A stretch of 64,000 nucleotides of DNA, from positions 186,001-250,000 of the forward strand of contig NZ_VMBP01000002.1 of the NCBI RefSeq assembly GCF_007559435.1, given 5' to 3'. Below the pieces are notes generated by a model. That model ran no database searches and was not told where the DNA came from. It saw only the letters and a program-made list of their open reading frames with translations. Source of the DNA: Ancylobacter moscoviensis. GTDB lineage: Bacteria > Pseudomonadota > Alphaproteobacteria > Rhizobiales > Xanthobacteraceae. Shown here one piece after another: positions 18,476-26,831 of this stretch. Both the position numbers and the translations under genes were made by a program. Numbering within the stretch: the stretch's first letter is position 1; each line of letters opens with the position of its first letter.

Positions 18476-18973
18476 ATGACCTATACCGATTTCGAAACGG
18501 ACAGCCGCCTCAATCCGCTCGATCTCGTCGAGCGCATGGCCGCGCTCAACGAATGGTCGTTCGAGCGTTCGGCCGAGGACGAGATCACCATCTCGCTGGA
18601 AGGCCGCTGGACCGACTGCCACGTTTCCTTCCAGTGGATGGACGAGGTGGAGGCACTGCATATCGCCTGCGCCTTCGACCTCAAGGTGCCGGAGAAACGC
18701 AAGACCGAGGTGCTGCGCCTGCTTTCGCTGATCAACGAGCAGATGTGGGTCGGCCATTTCGACCTCTGGTCGAAGGAAGGCGTGATCATGTTCCGCCATG
18801 CCCTACTGCTGGCCGGCGCGGAAGCGACCGACCGCCAGTGCGAGGTGCTGATGGAATGTGCCATCGAGGCGGTGGAACGCTACTTCCCCGCCTTCCAGTT
18901 CGTCGTCTGGGCCGGCAAGTCGGCCCGGGAGGCGATGGACGCCACGCTGTTCGAGACCGTCGGCGAGGCGTGA
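18476..18973 (+). CDS. YbjN domain-containing protein
   Basis: A 165-residue cytosolic protein with a YbjN-type domain, a fold resembling secretion/type III chaperones. Recognisable parts are LNPLDLVERMAALNEWSFER, the strand CHVSFQWMDEVEALHIACAF and INEQMWVGHFDLWSKEGVIMFRH. The start at 18476 is preceded by GAGGT. It lies upstream of proC on the same strand, an arrangement seen in many alphaproteobacteria. The biochemical role is unknown; E. coli YbjN affects motility and stress tolerance. Confidence 0.85.
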   Translation: MTYTDFETDSRLNPLDLVERMAALNEWSFERSAEDEITISLEGRWTDCHVSFQWMDEVEALHIACAFDLKVPEKRKTEVLRLLSLINEQMWVGHFDLWSKEGVIMFRHALLLAGAEATDRQCEVLMECAIEAVERYFPAFQFVVWAGKSAREAMDATLFETVGEA

Positions 18974-19099
18974 GCGGCGGGCGGCCGGGACGCCAATGCT
19001 TCCCGGCCGGCGTGTTTCGAGGCGGCCCGCCGGACGCTTCGGCAGGCCCGTAGGCACGGCGCCGGGCTATCCTTGATTCCCATTGCCAAAGGCGCCGGG

Positions 19100-19125
19100 G
19101 CCCGGCACAAGGCCGGGCATGACGG
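19100..19125. repeat. short GC-rich palindromic repeat (REP-like), copy A
   Basis: GCCCGGCACAAGGCCGGGCATGAC is a 7-bp imperfect palindrome around CACAA. The same element, or a close variant, occurs at 25198-25222, 25266-25292 and 46186-46216, always between genes. Confidence 0.75.
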
Positions 19126-19167
19126 CGCGCCACGGGCGTCGCCGGGGCAGGAATGGGGATCGCGATC

Positions 19168-19992
19168 ATGGCCATACTTTCCGATATTCCCGGCCGGGTG
19201 CTGCTCGTCGGCGCCGGCAAGATGGGCGGCGCCATGCTGGAGGGCTGGATCGGCCTCGGGCTCGATCCGGCACGTGCGGCGGTGATCGACCCCGGCCCGC
19301 CGCCCGAGGTCGCCGCCATGATCGAGGCGCGCGGCGTGGCCCTGAACCCGCTGAACGGCGGCGTTCCGGCCGTCATGCTGCTGGCGGTGAAGCCGCAGGT
19401 GGCGCCCGACGTGCTGGCGAAGGTCGCTCCGCTCGCCGGCCCCGGGACGCTGATCGTCTCGGTCATGGCCGGGCGCACGCTCGCCTTTCTCGAAGCCGCC
19501 TTCGCACCGGGCACCGCGGTGGTGCGCTCCATTCCCAACACGCCGGCGGCGATCGGGCGCGGCGTCACCGTCGCCGTGCCGAACCCGGCGGTGACGCCGG
19601 AGCAGATGAGCATCGCCGATGCGCTGCTGCGCGCCACCGGCGGGGTGGAGTGGGTGGAGGACGAGGCGCTGATCGACGTCGCCACCGCCGTTTCCGGCTC
19701 GGGCCCGGCCTATGTGTTCCTGCTCGCCGAGGCGCTCGCCGCCGCCGGTGCGAAGGCGGGCCTGCCCGCCGACATGGCGGACCGGCTGGCGCGCGCGACC
19801 GTGGCGGGAGCGGGCGAGCTGATGGTGCAGACCGGCATCGACCCCGCACAGCTGCGCAGGAACGTGACCTCGCCGAACGGCACGACGGCGGCGGCGCTGG
19901 CCGTGCTGATGGACGAGGCGAAGGGCTTCGGCCCGCTGCTCGCCGAGGCGGTGGACGCGGCGGCGCGGCGCTCGCGCGAGCTTGCCGGCTGA
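19168..19992 (+). CDS. proC: pyrroline-5-carboxylate reductase
   Basis: Last step of proline synthesis, NAD(P)H-dependent. It is 274 residues from the ATG at 19168, while an in-frame ATG at 19153 abuts AGGA and is less likely. The dinucleotide-binding loop VGAGKMGGAMLEGW is at the N-terminus. The ProC signature SGSGPAYVFLLAEAL lies near residue 175, and NVTSPNGTTAAAL near 225 completes the dimerisation/active-site region. It follows the ybjN-like gene and precedes a TetR-family gene. Confidence 0.95.
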   Translation: MAILSDIPGRVLLVGAGKMGGAMLEGWIGLGLDPARAAVIDPGPPPEVAAMIEARGVALNPLNGGVPAVMLLAVKPQVAPDVLAKVAPLAGPGTLIVSVMAGRTLAFLEAAFAPGTAVVRSIPNTPAAIGRGVTVAVPNPAVTPEQMSIADALLRATGGVEWVEDEALIDVATAVSGSGPAYVFLLAEALAAAGAKAGLPADMADRLARATVAGAGELMVQTGIDPAQLRRNVTSPNGTTAAALAVLMDEAKGFGPLLAEAVDAAARRSRELAG

Positions 19993-20134
19993 CGGAAGGC
20001 CGGATCTCCCGGAAAATTGCGCCGGCGAGGGCACGATTGCGCTGCCGCAAGGCAGGGGAGAGGGCGGTGTGGCCTTCTCCTCGCCGTCCTCGCGCCTTAA
20101 GTTGAAGGGGCGACGTTCAGGACAGGAGGTCACC

Positions 20135-20842
20135 ATGGCACGCTCTCCCGGAACGAAGGCGACGCCTGCCGCCAAGGGGGCCGCCGACCCTCGCGCGGCC
20201 ATTCTCGACAGTTTCCTGGCGCTGCTGGCGCAGAAGCCCTTCGAGCGGATCAGCCTTGGCGACGTGGCGGACCGGGCGGGCCTTTCGCTCGCCGAGCTGC
20301 GCGCCTCCTTCGGCTCGACCTTCGACATGCTCGTCGGCTTCACCCGCGACACCGACCGGCAGGTGCTGGCGACGTCCGGCGACGACATGGACGGCGAGCC
20401 GGCGCGCGACCGGCTGTTCGATGTGCTGATGCGCCGGCTCGACGTGCTGGGTCCGCACAAGGCGGCGGTGCGCTCGCTGGCGGAATCGGCGCGGCGCAAT
20501 CCCTTCTTCGCGCTGGCCCTGAACCGGCTCGCCGTGCGCTCGCAGCAATGGATGCTGGCGGCGGCGAAGATCGACACCGCCGGGTTGAAGGGGGCGGTGC
20601 GCGCGCAGGGGCTGGCGCTCGTCTTCGCCCGCGTGCTGCAGACCTATCTGCGCGACGACGATCCGGGCCTCGCCCGCACCATGGCGGCGCTGGATCGTGA
20701 ACTCGCCCGGGGCGAGCGGGTGCTCGGGCTGGTGGAGGGCGCGGTGAGCCTCGCCACCTGCGGCCGGCGCGGCCGCGCACGCCACGGGGAAAAGAAGCAT
20801 GCGCCGCCGGGCGAGCCGGTGGCGGCGGGAGAGGGAATTTAG
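20135..20842 (+). CDS. TetR/AcrR-family transcriptional regulator
   Basis: A 235-residue regulator. The helix-turn-helix lies at about residues 15-60: AILDSFLALLAQKPFERISLGDVADRAG then LRASFGSTFDMLVGF. The rest is a helical ligand/dimer domain. The start at 20135 has a consensus AGGAGGT four bases upstream. The C-terminus is basic and low in complexity (GRRGRARHGEKK). The gene is followed after 15 bases by the csaA-like gene. The target and ligand are unknown. Confidence 0.85.
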   Translation: MARSPGTKATPAAKGAADPRAAILDSFLALLAQKPFERISLGDVADRAGLSLAELRASFGSTFDMLVGFTRDTDRQVLATSGDDMDGEPARDRLFDVLMRRLDVLGPHKAAVRSLAESARRNPFFALALNRLAVRSQQWMLAAAKIDTAGLKGAVRAQGLALVFARVLQTYLRDDDPGLARTMAALDRELARGERVLGLVEGAVSLATCGRRGRARHGEKKHAPPGEPVAAGEGI

Positions 20843-20857
20843 AGTGAGGAGCGTCCT

Positions 20858-21211
20858 GTGAGCCTTGCGCCGCTCGAACAGATTTCGATCGCCGATTTCC
20901 TCAAGGTGGACATCCGGGCCGGCACGATCATTCAGGCCGAGCCTTTCCCGGAGGCCCGCAAGCCGGCGGTCAAGCTGGTGATCGATTTCGGTCCGCATAT
21001 CGGCTGCCGGAAATCCACGGCGCAGGTCACCGTGCACTATGCGCCGGAGGACCTCGTCGGCCGTCAGGTGGCGGCGGTGGTGAATTTCCCGCCGCGCCAG
21101 ATCGGGCCGGCGATCTCCGAGGTGCTGACCCTCGGCTTCCCGGATGAGGACGGGGCGGTGGTGCTGTTCCAGCCCGACCGCGAGGTGCCGAACGGTGCCC
21201 GGTTGTTCTAG
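20858..21211 (+). CDS. csaA: CsaA-like tRNA-binding protein
   Basis: A 117-residue single EMAP/tRNA-binding OB-fold domain, like Bacillus CsaA, a chaperone-like homodimer. The start is [28 protein letters not shown] and [17 protein letters not shown] are the conserved strands, and the end is NGARLF. A GTG start at 20858 is preceded by GTGAGGAGC. It is downstream of the TetR gene and convergent with the sensor kinase gene. The family annotation is secure; the role is not. Confidence 0.88.
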   Translation: MSLAPLEQISIADFLKVDIRAGTIIQAEPFPEARKPAVKLVIDFGPHIGCRKSTAQVTVHYAPEDLVGRQVAAVVNFPPRQIGPAISEVLTLGFPDEDGAVVLFQPDREVPNGARLF

Positions 21212-21277
21212 GCGCGGTATCCCGGACAAACTGCACGACATGCGGCGCCGATCCTAGATTTAGGAGAAACGCCACGG

Positions 21278-22681
21278 TCAGACCGGGATGCGCACGGTCG
21301 CCCGCAGACCGCCGAGCGGGCTTTCGCCGAGGACCACGTCGCCGCCATGCGAGCGGGCGGCGTCGCGGGCGATGGTGAGGCCGAGGCCGGAGCCGCCGGC
21401 GTCCTGATTGCGCGCATCGTCGAGGCGGACGAAGGGGCGGAACACGTCCTCGCGCCGCTCGGCCGGGATGCCTGGCCCGTCGTCGTCGACGGTGACGGTG
21501 AGCCAGCGCTCGTCGCGGGTGCCGGCGATCTCGATGCGGGCGCCGTGGCGGCCGGCATTGCCGACCAGATTGGCGAGGCAGCGGCGAAAGGCGTCGAGCC
21601 GGATCATCACCATCGGGTCGCCGGTGAAGCTGGCGCCGACCTTGGCGCCGCGGCGTTCCGCATTGAAGCGGGCGTCGTCGATCAGCTTGCCGACATCGGC
21701 CAGCACCGGAGTCTCCCCGGTGTCGTCACGGGCGAAGGCGAGATAGGCCTCCAGCATGCTCTGCAGCTCGTCGACATCCTTGCGCAGCGCCTCGGTGTCC
21801 GGCGTGTCCCCGATCAGCGCCAGCTCCAGCTTGAAGCGGGTGAGGATGGTGCGCATGTCGTGCGAGACGCCCGCAAGCATGGTGGTGCGCTGCTCGATCT
21901 GCCGCTCGATGCGCCGCTTCATCTCCAGGAAGGCGAGCGCCGCCCCGCGCACCTCACGCGCGCCGCGTGGGCGGAAGCCGGCGACGTCGCGCCCCTTGCC
22001 GAAGGCGATGGCGGCATCGGCCAGGGCCTCGATCGGCTTGATCTGGTTGCGCAGGAACAGGATGGCGACAGTGAGCAGCACCAGCGAGGTGCCGACCATC
22101 CAGACGAGGAAAATGTGCGAGTTCGAGAGATAGGCCTGGCTGCGGCGGGCGAAGACGCGCAACACCCCGCCATCGAGCTGCACCCGCACCTCGATGAGGT
22201 TGGAGTTGCCGACGGTGTCGGTCCAGAACGGCCGCCGCAGACGTTTGCCGAGTTCGCCGGTGAAGGCGGAATCGAGGACGGAGAAGAACGGCTTTGGTCC
22301 CGGCGGCGGCAGGCGCTCGTCCGGCAGGAAGTCGAGCGTGAGCCCCATCGTGTTCTGTGCGATGCGCTTGATCGTCTCCTGATCGGCCGGGGCGGGGAAG
22401 ACGGCCGATAGATCGACCAGCGCGGTGATATCCTGCGACACGGCGGCCGAGAGGCGGCGGGTGACCGTGTTGTAGTGCCGCTCCATGAAGACGAAGGCGA
22501 GCACCGACTGCAGGATCACCATCGGCGTGATGATGATGATGAGCGAGCGGGCGAACAGGCCTTTCGGCATGACCCGGTTGAACCAGGCGCCGAAGCGGGC
22601 ATTGTTCTCGCGCATGCGCTTCTGGGTGAGCCGCAGCCGCTCGCGGGCGGCACCGACCATATCGGTCTCGAGCACGCTCAA
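21278..22681 (-). CDS. EnvZ-type sensor histidine kinase
   Basis: A 467-residue inner-membrane kinase. The first membrane helix is SLIIIITPMVILQSVLAFVF (about 48-67), a periplasmic domain of about 115 residues follows, and the second is IFLVWMVGTSLVLLTVAILF. HAMP comes next. The phospho-acceptor is H274 in VSHDMRTILTRFKLEL. The ATPase domain has LVGNAGRHG (N box), VDDDGPGIP (G1) and GGSGLGLTIARD (G2). Its ATG overlaps the stop of the response-regulator gene by 4 bases, so the pair is coupled. The stimulus is unknown. Confidence 0.93.
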   Translation of the reverse strand: MSVLETDMVGAARERLRLTQKRMRENNARFGAWFNRVMPKGLFARSLIIIITPMVILQSVLAFVFMERHYNTVTRRLSAAVSQDITALVDLSAVFPAPADQETIKRIAQNTMGLTLDFLPDERLPPPGPKPFFSVLDSAFTGELGKRLRRPFWTDTVGNSNLIEVRVQLDGGVLRVFARRSQAYLSNSHIFLVWMVGTSLVLLTVAILFLRNQIKPIEALADAAIAFGKGRDVAGFRPRGAREVRGAALAFLEMKRRIERQIEQRTTMLAGVSHDMRTILTRFKLELALIGDTPDTEALRKDVDELQSMLEAYLAFARDDTGETPVLADVGKLIDDARFNAERRGAKVGASFTGDPMVMIRLDAFRRCLANLVGNAGRHGARIEIAGTRDERWLTVTVDDDGPGIPAERREDVFRPFVRLDDARNQDAGGSGLGLTIARDAARSHGGDVVLGESPLGGLRATVRIPV

Positions 22682-23418
22682 GGCGCCACGACCAGCCGGT
22701 AGCCGACGCCCCGCACGGTCTGGACATAGGCGGGATTGGCGGGATCGCGCTCGATCTTGCGGCGAAGGCGGTTGACCTGCACGTCCACCGCGCGGTCTCC
22801 GGCGGCCACGCCGGGCGCGACGAGGTCCTGACGCGGCACGGTATCGCCCGGCTTCTCGCCGAGCACGCGCAGCATGTCGCGCTCGCGGTCGGTGAGGCGC
22901 ACCGGCTCGCCGTCGCGGGTCAGCTCTCCGCGGGAAAGGTGGAAGACGAACGGCCCGAAGCGGACGGATTCGATGGCCTGTGCCGGGGGAGGCGCCGCGC
23001 GCTTGATGATGTTGCCGATGCGCAGGAGCAGCTCGCGCGGCTCGAACGGCTTGGCGAGATAGTCGTCGGCGCCGATCTCCAGCCCCTCGATGCGGTCGCC
23101 GGTGTCGGAGCGGGCGGTCAGCATGAGGATCGGCACGGAGGAGTTCTCGCGCACCGAACGCGCGAGGTCGAAACCGCTCTCGCCGGGCATCATCACGTCG
23201 AGGATGAGCAGGTCGAAGGTCAGGCCGGCGAGCCGCGCCCGCGCGTCCGCCGCCGATTCCGCCGTGGTGACCCGGTAGCCGTGTTCGCTGAGGAAGCGGG
23301 ACAGCAGGTCGCGAATGCGGCGGTCGTCGTCGACGATGAGAAGGTGGAAGGCGTCGTCGGCGGGCATGGGCCGGCTCGTTCCTGCTTTCCCGGCGGGTGT
23401 GGCGTTGGCGTCGAGCAT
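22678..23418 (-). CDS. OmpR/PhoB-family response regulator (PetR-like)
   Basis: A 246-residue regulator from the ATG at 23418. The receiver has the acidic cluster D30-D32 (LLIVDDDRR), phospho-acceptor D74 (LLILDVMMPG) and a lysine in YLAKPFEPREL. The C-terminal winged helix contains VRLTDRERDMLRVL and VDVQVNRLRRKIERDP ... VRGVGYRLV. It lies 13 bases downstream of a MarR-family gene and overlaps the kinase gene. The MarR-plus-OmpR pairing resembles petP-petR of Rhodobacter capsulatus, which acts on the petABC genes. That parallel is inference here. A GTG at 23451 is an alternative start. Confidence 0.9.
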   Translation of the reverse strand: MLDANATPAGKAGTSRPMPADDAFHLLIVDDDRRIRDLLSRFLSEHGYRVTTAESAADARARLAGLTFDLLILDVMMPGESGFDLARSVRENSSVPILMLTARSDTGDRIEGLEIGADDYLAKPFEPRELLLRIGNIIKRAAPPPAQAIESVRFGPFVFHLSRGELTRDGEPVRLTDRERDMLRVLGEKPGDTVPRQDLVAPGVAAGDRAVDVQVNRLRRKIERDPANPAYVQTVRGVGYRLVVAP

Positions 23419-23431
23419 GGGAATGCCCCCG

Positions 23432-24028
23432 TCAGCCGGCCGAGCGGGCACGGGCCGCGCTGCGCGCCTCCGTCGCCTGGTCGGCGCGGGCGATCAGCTT
23501 CTCGGTCGAGCCGCGATCTTCCGGGTCGATCATGGCGACAAGAAAGCGGCGGACGATCTCGCGCGAATCCGGGCCGCTCTCCTCCAGCGCCCGCCGGACG
23601 CGGTCGGACTGGATGGCGACGAAGTCGCGGCTGAGCGCCTCGCCCTTCGGCGTGAGGTAGAGCAACCGCTGGCGCCGGTCCGAGGCGCCGGCGCGGCTGT
23701 CGATGAAGCCCTGGTCCACCAGCTCGCGCAGCACGCGGCCGAGGCTCTGCTTGGTGATGCGCAGAATGTCGAGGAGGTCCGTGACGCGCATACCAGGGTG
23801 GCGATTTACGAAATGCAGCACCCGGTGATGCGCGCGACCGAAGCCGAAGCCCTGCAGGATCTCATCGGGGTCGCTGACGAAGTTCCTGTAGGCAAAGAAC
23901 AAAAGCTCGATCAGGTCGAGCATCCGCTCGCCCTCGGCACCACTCGCGGGGCGCGCGGTGGCAGCGGATTCTCCCTTGGTCTCGCTCTTGGCGGGGCGCT
24001 GTGTCATCGAGACATTTATGTCAGCCAT
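23432..24028 (-). CDS. MarR-family transcriptional regulator (PetP-like)
   Basis: A 198-residue MarR-type winged-helix regulator. After a low-complexity N-terminus come LIELLFFAYRNFVSDPDEIL, the recognition region GMRVTDLLDILRITKQSLGRVLRELVDQG and the wing SDRRQRLLYLTPKG. The ATG at 24028 is the first plausible start with a homologous N-terminus. It is the first gene of a marR-ompR-envZ operon and divergent from ilvE. Paired MarR/OmpR genes of this kind are called petP/petR in Rhodobacter. The ligand is unknown. Confidence 0.86.
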   Translation of the reverse strand: MADINVSMTQRPAKSETKGESAATARPASGAEGERMLDLIELLFFAYRNFVSDPDEILQGFGFGRAHHRVLHFVNRHPGMRVTDLLDILRITKQSLGRVLRELVDQGFIDSRAGASDRRQRLLYLTPKGEALSRDFVAIQSDRVRRALEESGPDSREIVRRFLVAMIDPEDRGSTEKLIARADQATEARSAARARSAG

Positions 24029-24276
24029 GTTGACTTTTTTCGTTATGATCGTTACCCAGATGTCCCGTTCAACGAAAGGATCGTTCGGCGCGCCGGCCGA
24101 TCCGCCTCGGAACAGGATCATTCCCGCCCGCTCCTCCGGGCGGCGAACGATAACGGGACTTCGGCCGCGAAGCAAAGAAGCGCTCCGCAGGATGGGCCGA
24201 GGCCATAATGTCGAAGGAACAAGTGAGGCGCCGGCGCCAACCATGGCGCGCCGGCCGTCTGTTTGGGAGACTTACC

Positions 24277-25167
24277 ATGGCTAGCGAACCTTTCGACAAA
24301 CGCAGCGGCTGGATCTGGTACGACGGCGCCTTCGTGCCGTGGTCCGATGCCAAGGTCCATGTGCTGACCCACGGGCTGCACTATGGTAGCTGCGTATTCG
24401 AAGGCGAGCGCGCCTATGGCGGCGAGATTTTCAAGCTCGACGAGCACACGGCACGCCTGAAGGAGAGCGCCCGGCTGCTCGACTTCGAGATTCCCTTCAG
24501 CGAGGACGAGATCAACGCGGCATGCCGCGAGGTTCTGGTGCGCCAGAAGTTCAAGGACGCCTATCTGCGCCCGGTCGCCTGGCGCGGCTCGGACATGATG
24601 GGCGTCTCGGCGCAGAACAACCAGATCCACCTCGCCATCGCCGCCTGGGAATGGCCGAGCTATTTCGATCCGGCGCAGCGGCTGAAGGGCATCCGCATCG
24701 GCATGGCGAAGTACCGCCGTCCCGACCCGGCGACCGCGCCTTCGACCTCGAAGGCGGCGGGTCTGTACATGATCTGCACCATCTCCAAGCACGCCGCCGA
24801 GCGCGAGGGCTATGCCGACGCGCTCATGCTGGACTGGCGCGGCCGCGTGGCCGAGTGCACCGGCGCGAACATCTTCTTCGTGAAGGACGGCGTGATCCAC
24901 ACGCCGGATGCCGACGCCTTCCTCAACGGCATCACGCGCCAGACGGTGATCCAGCTCGCCAAGCGCCGCGGCTACGAGGTGCAGGAGCGGGCGATCATGC
25001 CGGAGGAGCTGCCGAGCTTCGACGAGTGCTTCATCACCGGCACCGCCGCCGAGGTGACGCCGGTCTCCGAGATCGCCGGCCAGCACTTCCAGCCCGGCCC
25101 GGTGACGAAGACCTTGTTCGAGGACTACATGGCCGAAGTGCAGCCGAAGAAGGCGGCGGCGGCCTGA
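24277..25167 (+). CDS. ilvE: branched-chain amino acid aminotransferase
   Basis: A class IV PLP-dependent aminotransferase, 296 residues, that interconverts Leu, Ile and Val with their keto acids. The PLP lysine is K159 in PSTSKAAGLYM. HVLTHGLHYGSCVFEGERAY and LDWRGRVAECTGANIFFVKDG are the fold-type signatures, and EVTPVSEIAGQ supports the branched-chain type. The ATG at 24277 is preceded by GGGAGACTTACC. The gene is divergent from the MarR operon and convergent with moaE across two palindromic repeats. Confidence 0.93.
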   Translation: MASEPFDKRSGWIWYDGAFVPWSDAKVHVLTHGLHYGSCVFEGERAYGGEIFKLDEHTARLKESARLLDFEIPFSEDEINAACREVLVRQKFKDAYLRPVAWRGSDMMGVSAQNNQIHLAIAAWEWPSYFDPAQRLKGIRIGMAKYRRPDPATAPSTSKAAGLYMICTISKHAAEREGYADALMLDWRGRVAECTGANIFFVKDGVIHTPDADAFLNGITRQTVIQLAKRRGYEVQERAIMPEELPSFDECFITGTAAEVTPVSEIAGQHFQPGPVTKTLFEDYMAEVQPKKAAAA

Positions 25168-25197
25168 GGTCGTTCGTCGGCTGACATACTAGCGACG

Positions 25198-25222
25198 TCA
25201 TGCCCGGCCTTGTGCCGGGCAT
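25198..25222. repeat. short GC-rich palindromic repeat, copy B
   Basis: TCATGCCCGGCCTTGTGCCG followed by GGCAT. It is an inverted relative of the copy at 19100 and lies in the convergent space between ilvE and moaE, where the hairpin could end transcription. Confidence 0.75.
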
Positions 25223-25265
25223 TCACGTTTTTGGGCGTGCAGCGCCTCTCAAAATGAAAGTCGTG

Positions 25266-25292
25266 GATGGCCGGGCCAAGCCCGGCCATGAC
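25266..25292. repeat. short GC-rich palindromic repeat, copy C
   Basis: ATGGCCGGGCCAAGCCCGGC followed by CATGAC. A perfect stem ATGGCCGGGC / GCCCGGCCAT with a loop of a few bases, 43 bases from copy B. Confidence 0.75.
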
Positions 25293-25325
25293 GATGCTCC
25301 GGATGACGACCTCGGGCGAGGGAAC

Positions 25326-25784
25326 TCACCCCCACCGCCCGGCCGCCTCGTCGTCGCTGTCCTTGGCGGGCACCCAGCTGTTCTCGTCCGCGCGCTCTTC
25401 CAGCTTCCAGAAGGGGGCGTGGGTTTTCAGCCAGTCCATCAGGAACTCGGCTGCCTCGAAGGCGGCGCCGCGATGGGCGGAGGTGGTGACGACGAGCACG
25501 ATGTTGTCGCCCGGCTCCATCCGCCCGAAGCGATGGATGACGGTGGCGCCGAGCAGCGGCCAGCGCGCCCGGGCCTCCTCGATCAGGCGGCCGATCTCCT
25601 CTTCCGCCATGCCGGGATAGTGCTCCAGCGTCAGCGCGATCAGCGGCGCGCCGCCCGGCGCGTCCTGCGCGCGGCAGAGCCCGGTGAAGGTGACGACGGC
25701 GCCGACATCGGTACGCCCGCGCGTCAGGGCCGCGCTTTCGGCGGCGGGGTCGAAATCCTCGGACTGGATGCGGACGGTGAACAT
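25326..25784 (-). CDS. moaE: molybdopterin synthase catalytic subunit
   Basis: The large subunit of molybdopterin synthase, which inserts the dithiolene sulfurs using the MoaD thiocarboxylate. It is 152 residues. GAVVTFTGLCRAQD, LEHYPGMAEEEI, HRFGRMEPGDNIVLVV and APFWKLEE are the MoaE core motifs. In the last, the Lys contributes to catalysis. It follows moaD by 14 bases with GGGAGGGTGGC upstream of its ATG, the final gene of uvrC-pgsA-moaD-moaE. Confidence 0.95.
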   Translation of the reverse strand: MFTVRIQSEDFDPAAESAALTRGRTDVGAVVTFTGLCRAQDAPGGAPLIALTLEHYPGMAEEEIGRLIEEARARWPLLGATVIHRFGRMEPGDNIVLVVTTSAHRGAAFEAAEFLMDWLKTHAPFWKLEERADENSWVPAKDSDDEAAGRWG

Positions 25785-25798
25785 GCCACCCTCCCTTG

Positions 25799-26050
25799 TC
25801 AGCCGCCCGTCATGGGCGGGAAGAAGGCGATCTCGCGGGCCGCGCCGAGCGGCGTGTCGGGCCGGGCATGGCGGCGGTCGAGCGCGGCGCGCACGACGCG
25901 CGGATTCTCGAAGGCGTGGGCGTAGCCTTCGCCGCGCGTCTTCAGGAAGGCGGCGAGATCGGCCACGGTGGACACGCCCTCCGGCAGGGCGATCTCCTCG
26001 GCTTCAAGCCCGATGCGCTCCCGCACCCAGGCGAAATAGAGAATCTTCAA
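25799..26050 (-). CDS. moaD: molybdopterin synthase sulfur-carrier subunit (TTG start)
   Basis: An 83-residue ubiquitin-like sulfur carrier ending in the required Gly-Gly (FFPPMTGG), whose C-terminus is converted to a thiocarboxylate. The N-terminus KILYFAWVRERIG is the usual MoaD start. The only codon giving it is TTG at 26050, which overlaps the pgsA stop in TTGA. No ATG or GTG lies nearby. Translational coupling to pgsA is therefore likely. The length is normal. Confidence 0.92.
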   Translation of the reverse strand: MKILYFAWVRERIGLEAEEIALPEGVSTVADLAAFLKTRGEGYAHAFENPRVVRAALDRRHARPDTPLGAAREIAFFPPMTGG

Positions 26051-26688
26051 CTCTCGTCCTCGATCAGGTGCCGCGCGCCGGCCCGGAAATAGTCCCACCC
26101 CGTATATAGGGTGAGAAGCGCGGCGACCCAGAGCAGCACGAGGCCGACGAAGGTGATGCCCGGCACCAGCTTGTCGGCGGCCGGGCCGGCGAGCAGCACG
26201 CCGACCGCGACGAGCTGCGCCGTGGTCTTCCACTTGGCGAGGCGGGTGACGGGGACGCTGACCCGCAGCTCGGCGAGGAATTCGCGCAGGCCGGAGACCA
26301 GGATCTCACGGCAGAGGATCACGACGGCGGCCCAGAGCGACCAGCCGCGAATGGTGCCGTCCGAGGCCAGCATCAGCAGCGAGGTCGAGACCAGCAGCTT
26401 GTCGGCGATGGGATCGAGCATGCGCCCGATGGCCGATTGCTGCTGCCAGGCGCGGGCGAGGTAGCCATCGAAGAAATCGGTGATGGCGGCGACGGTGTAG
26501 AGGCCGAGCGCCACCCAGCGCAGCCATAGCCCGCCGGCCAGTATGTCGGACCAGAACAGGCAGGCCGCGACCAGCGGCACCGCCACGCAGCGGCCGTAGG
26601 TGAGGAGGTTGGGCAGCGACAGGGCGTGGCCACGCTTCACCTTGCCCGGCTCCCGTACCGTCTGCTGGCTGGTAGTGACATCGACCAT
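26047..26688 (-). CDS. pgsA: CDP-diacylglycerol-glycerol-3-phosphate 3-phosphatidyltransferase
   Basis: Commits CDP-diacylglycerol to phosphatidylglycerol synthesis in the inner membrane. It is 213 residues with four to five membrane helices. The CDP-alcohol phosphotransferase signature D-G-x2-A-R-x8-G-x3-D-x3-D reads here as DGYLARAWQQQSAIGRMLD followed by PIADK near residue 85. The start LSLPNLLTYGR is standard. It is downstream of uvrC and overlaps moaD by 4 bases. Confidence 0.95.
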   Translation of the reverse strand: MVDVTTSQQTVREPGKVKRGHALSLPNLLTYGRCVAVPLVAACLFWSDILAGGLWLRWVALGLYTVAAITDFFDGYLARAWQQQSAIGRMLDPIADKLLVSTSLLMLASDGTIRGWSLWAAVVILCREILVSGLREFLAELRVSVPVTRLAKWKTTAQLVAVGVLLAGPAADKLVPGITFVGLVLLWVAALLTLYTGWDYFRAGARHLIEDES

Positions 26689-26831
26689 GGTTCGCCGGCT
26701 CCCATCACAGGCAGGTAAACACGCTGGCCGGTAACGTCAATCGCATCGCGCGACGATGTTCCGGCGGCGGGGACGGCGACAGGGTGGGGAGCGGCTGTGG
26801 CCGTTGCGTGACGATGGCCGCTCCGGGGCCC

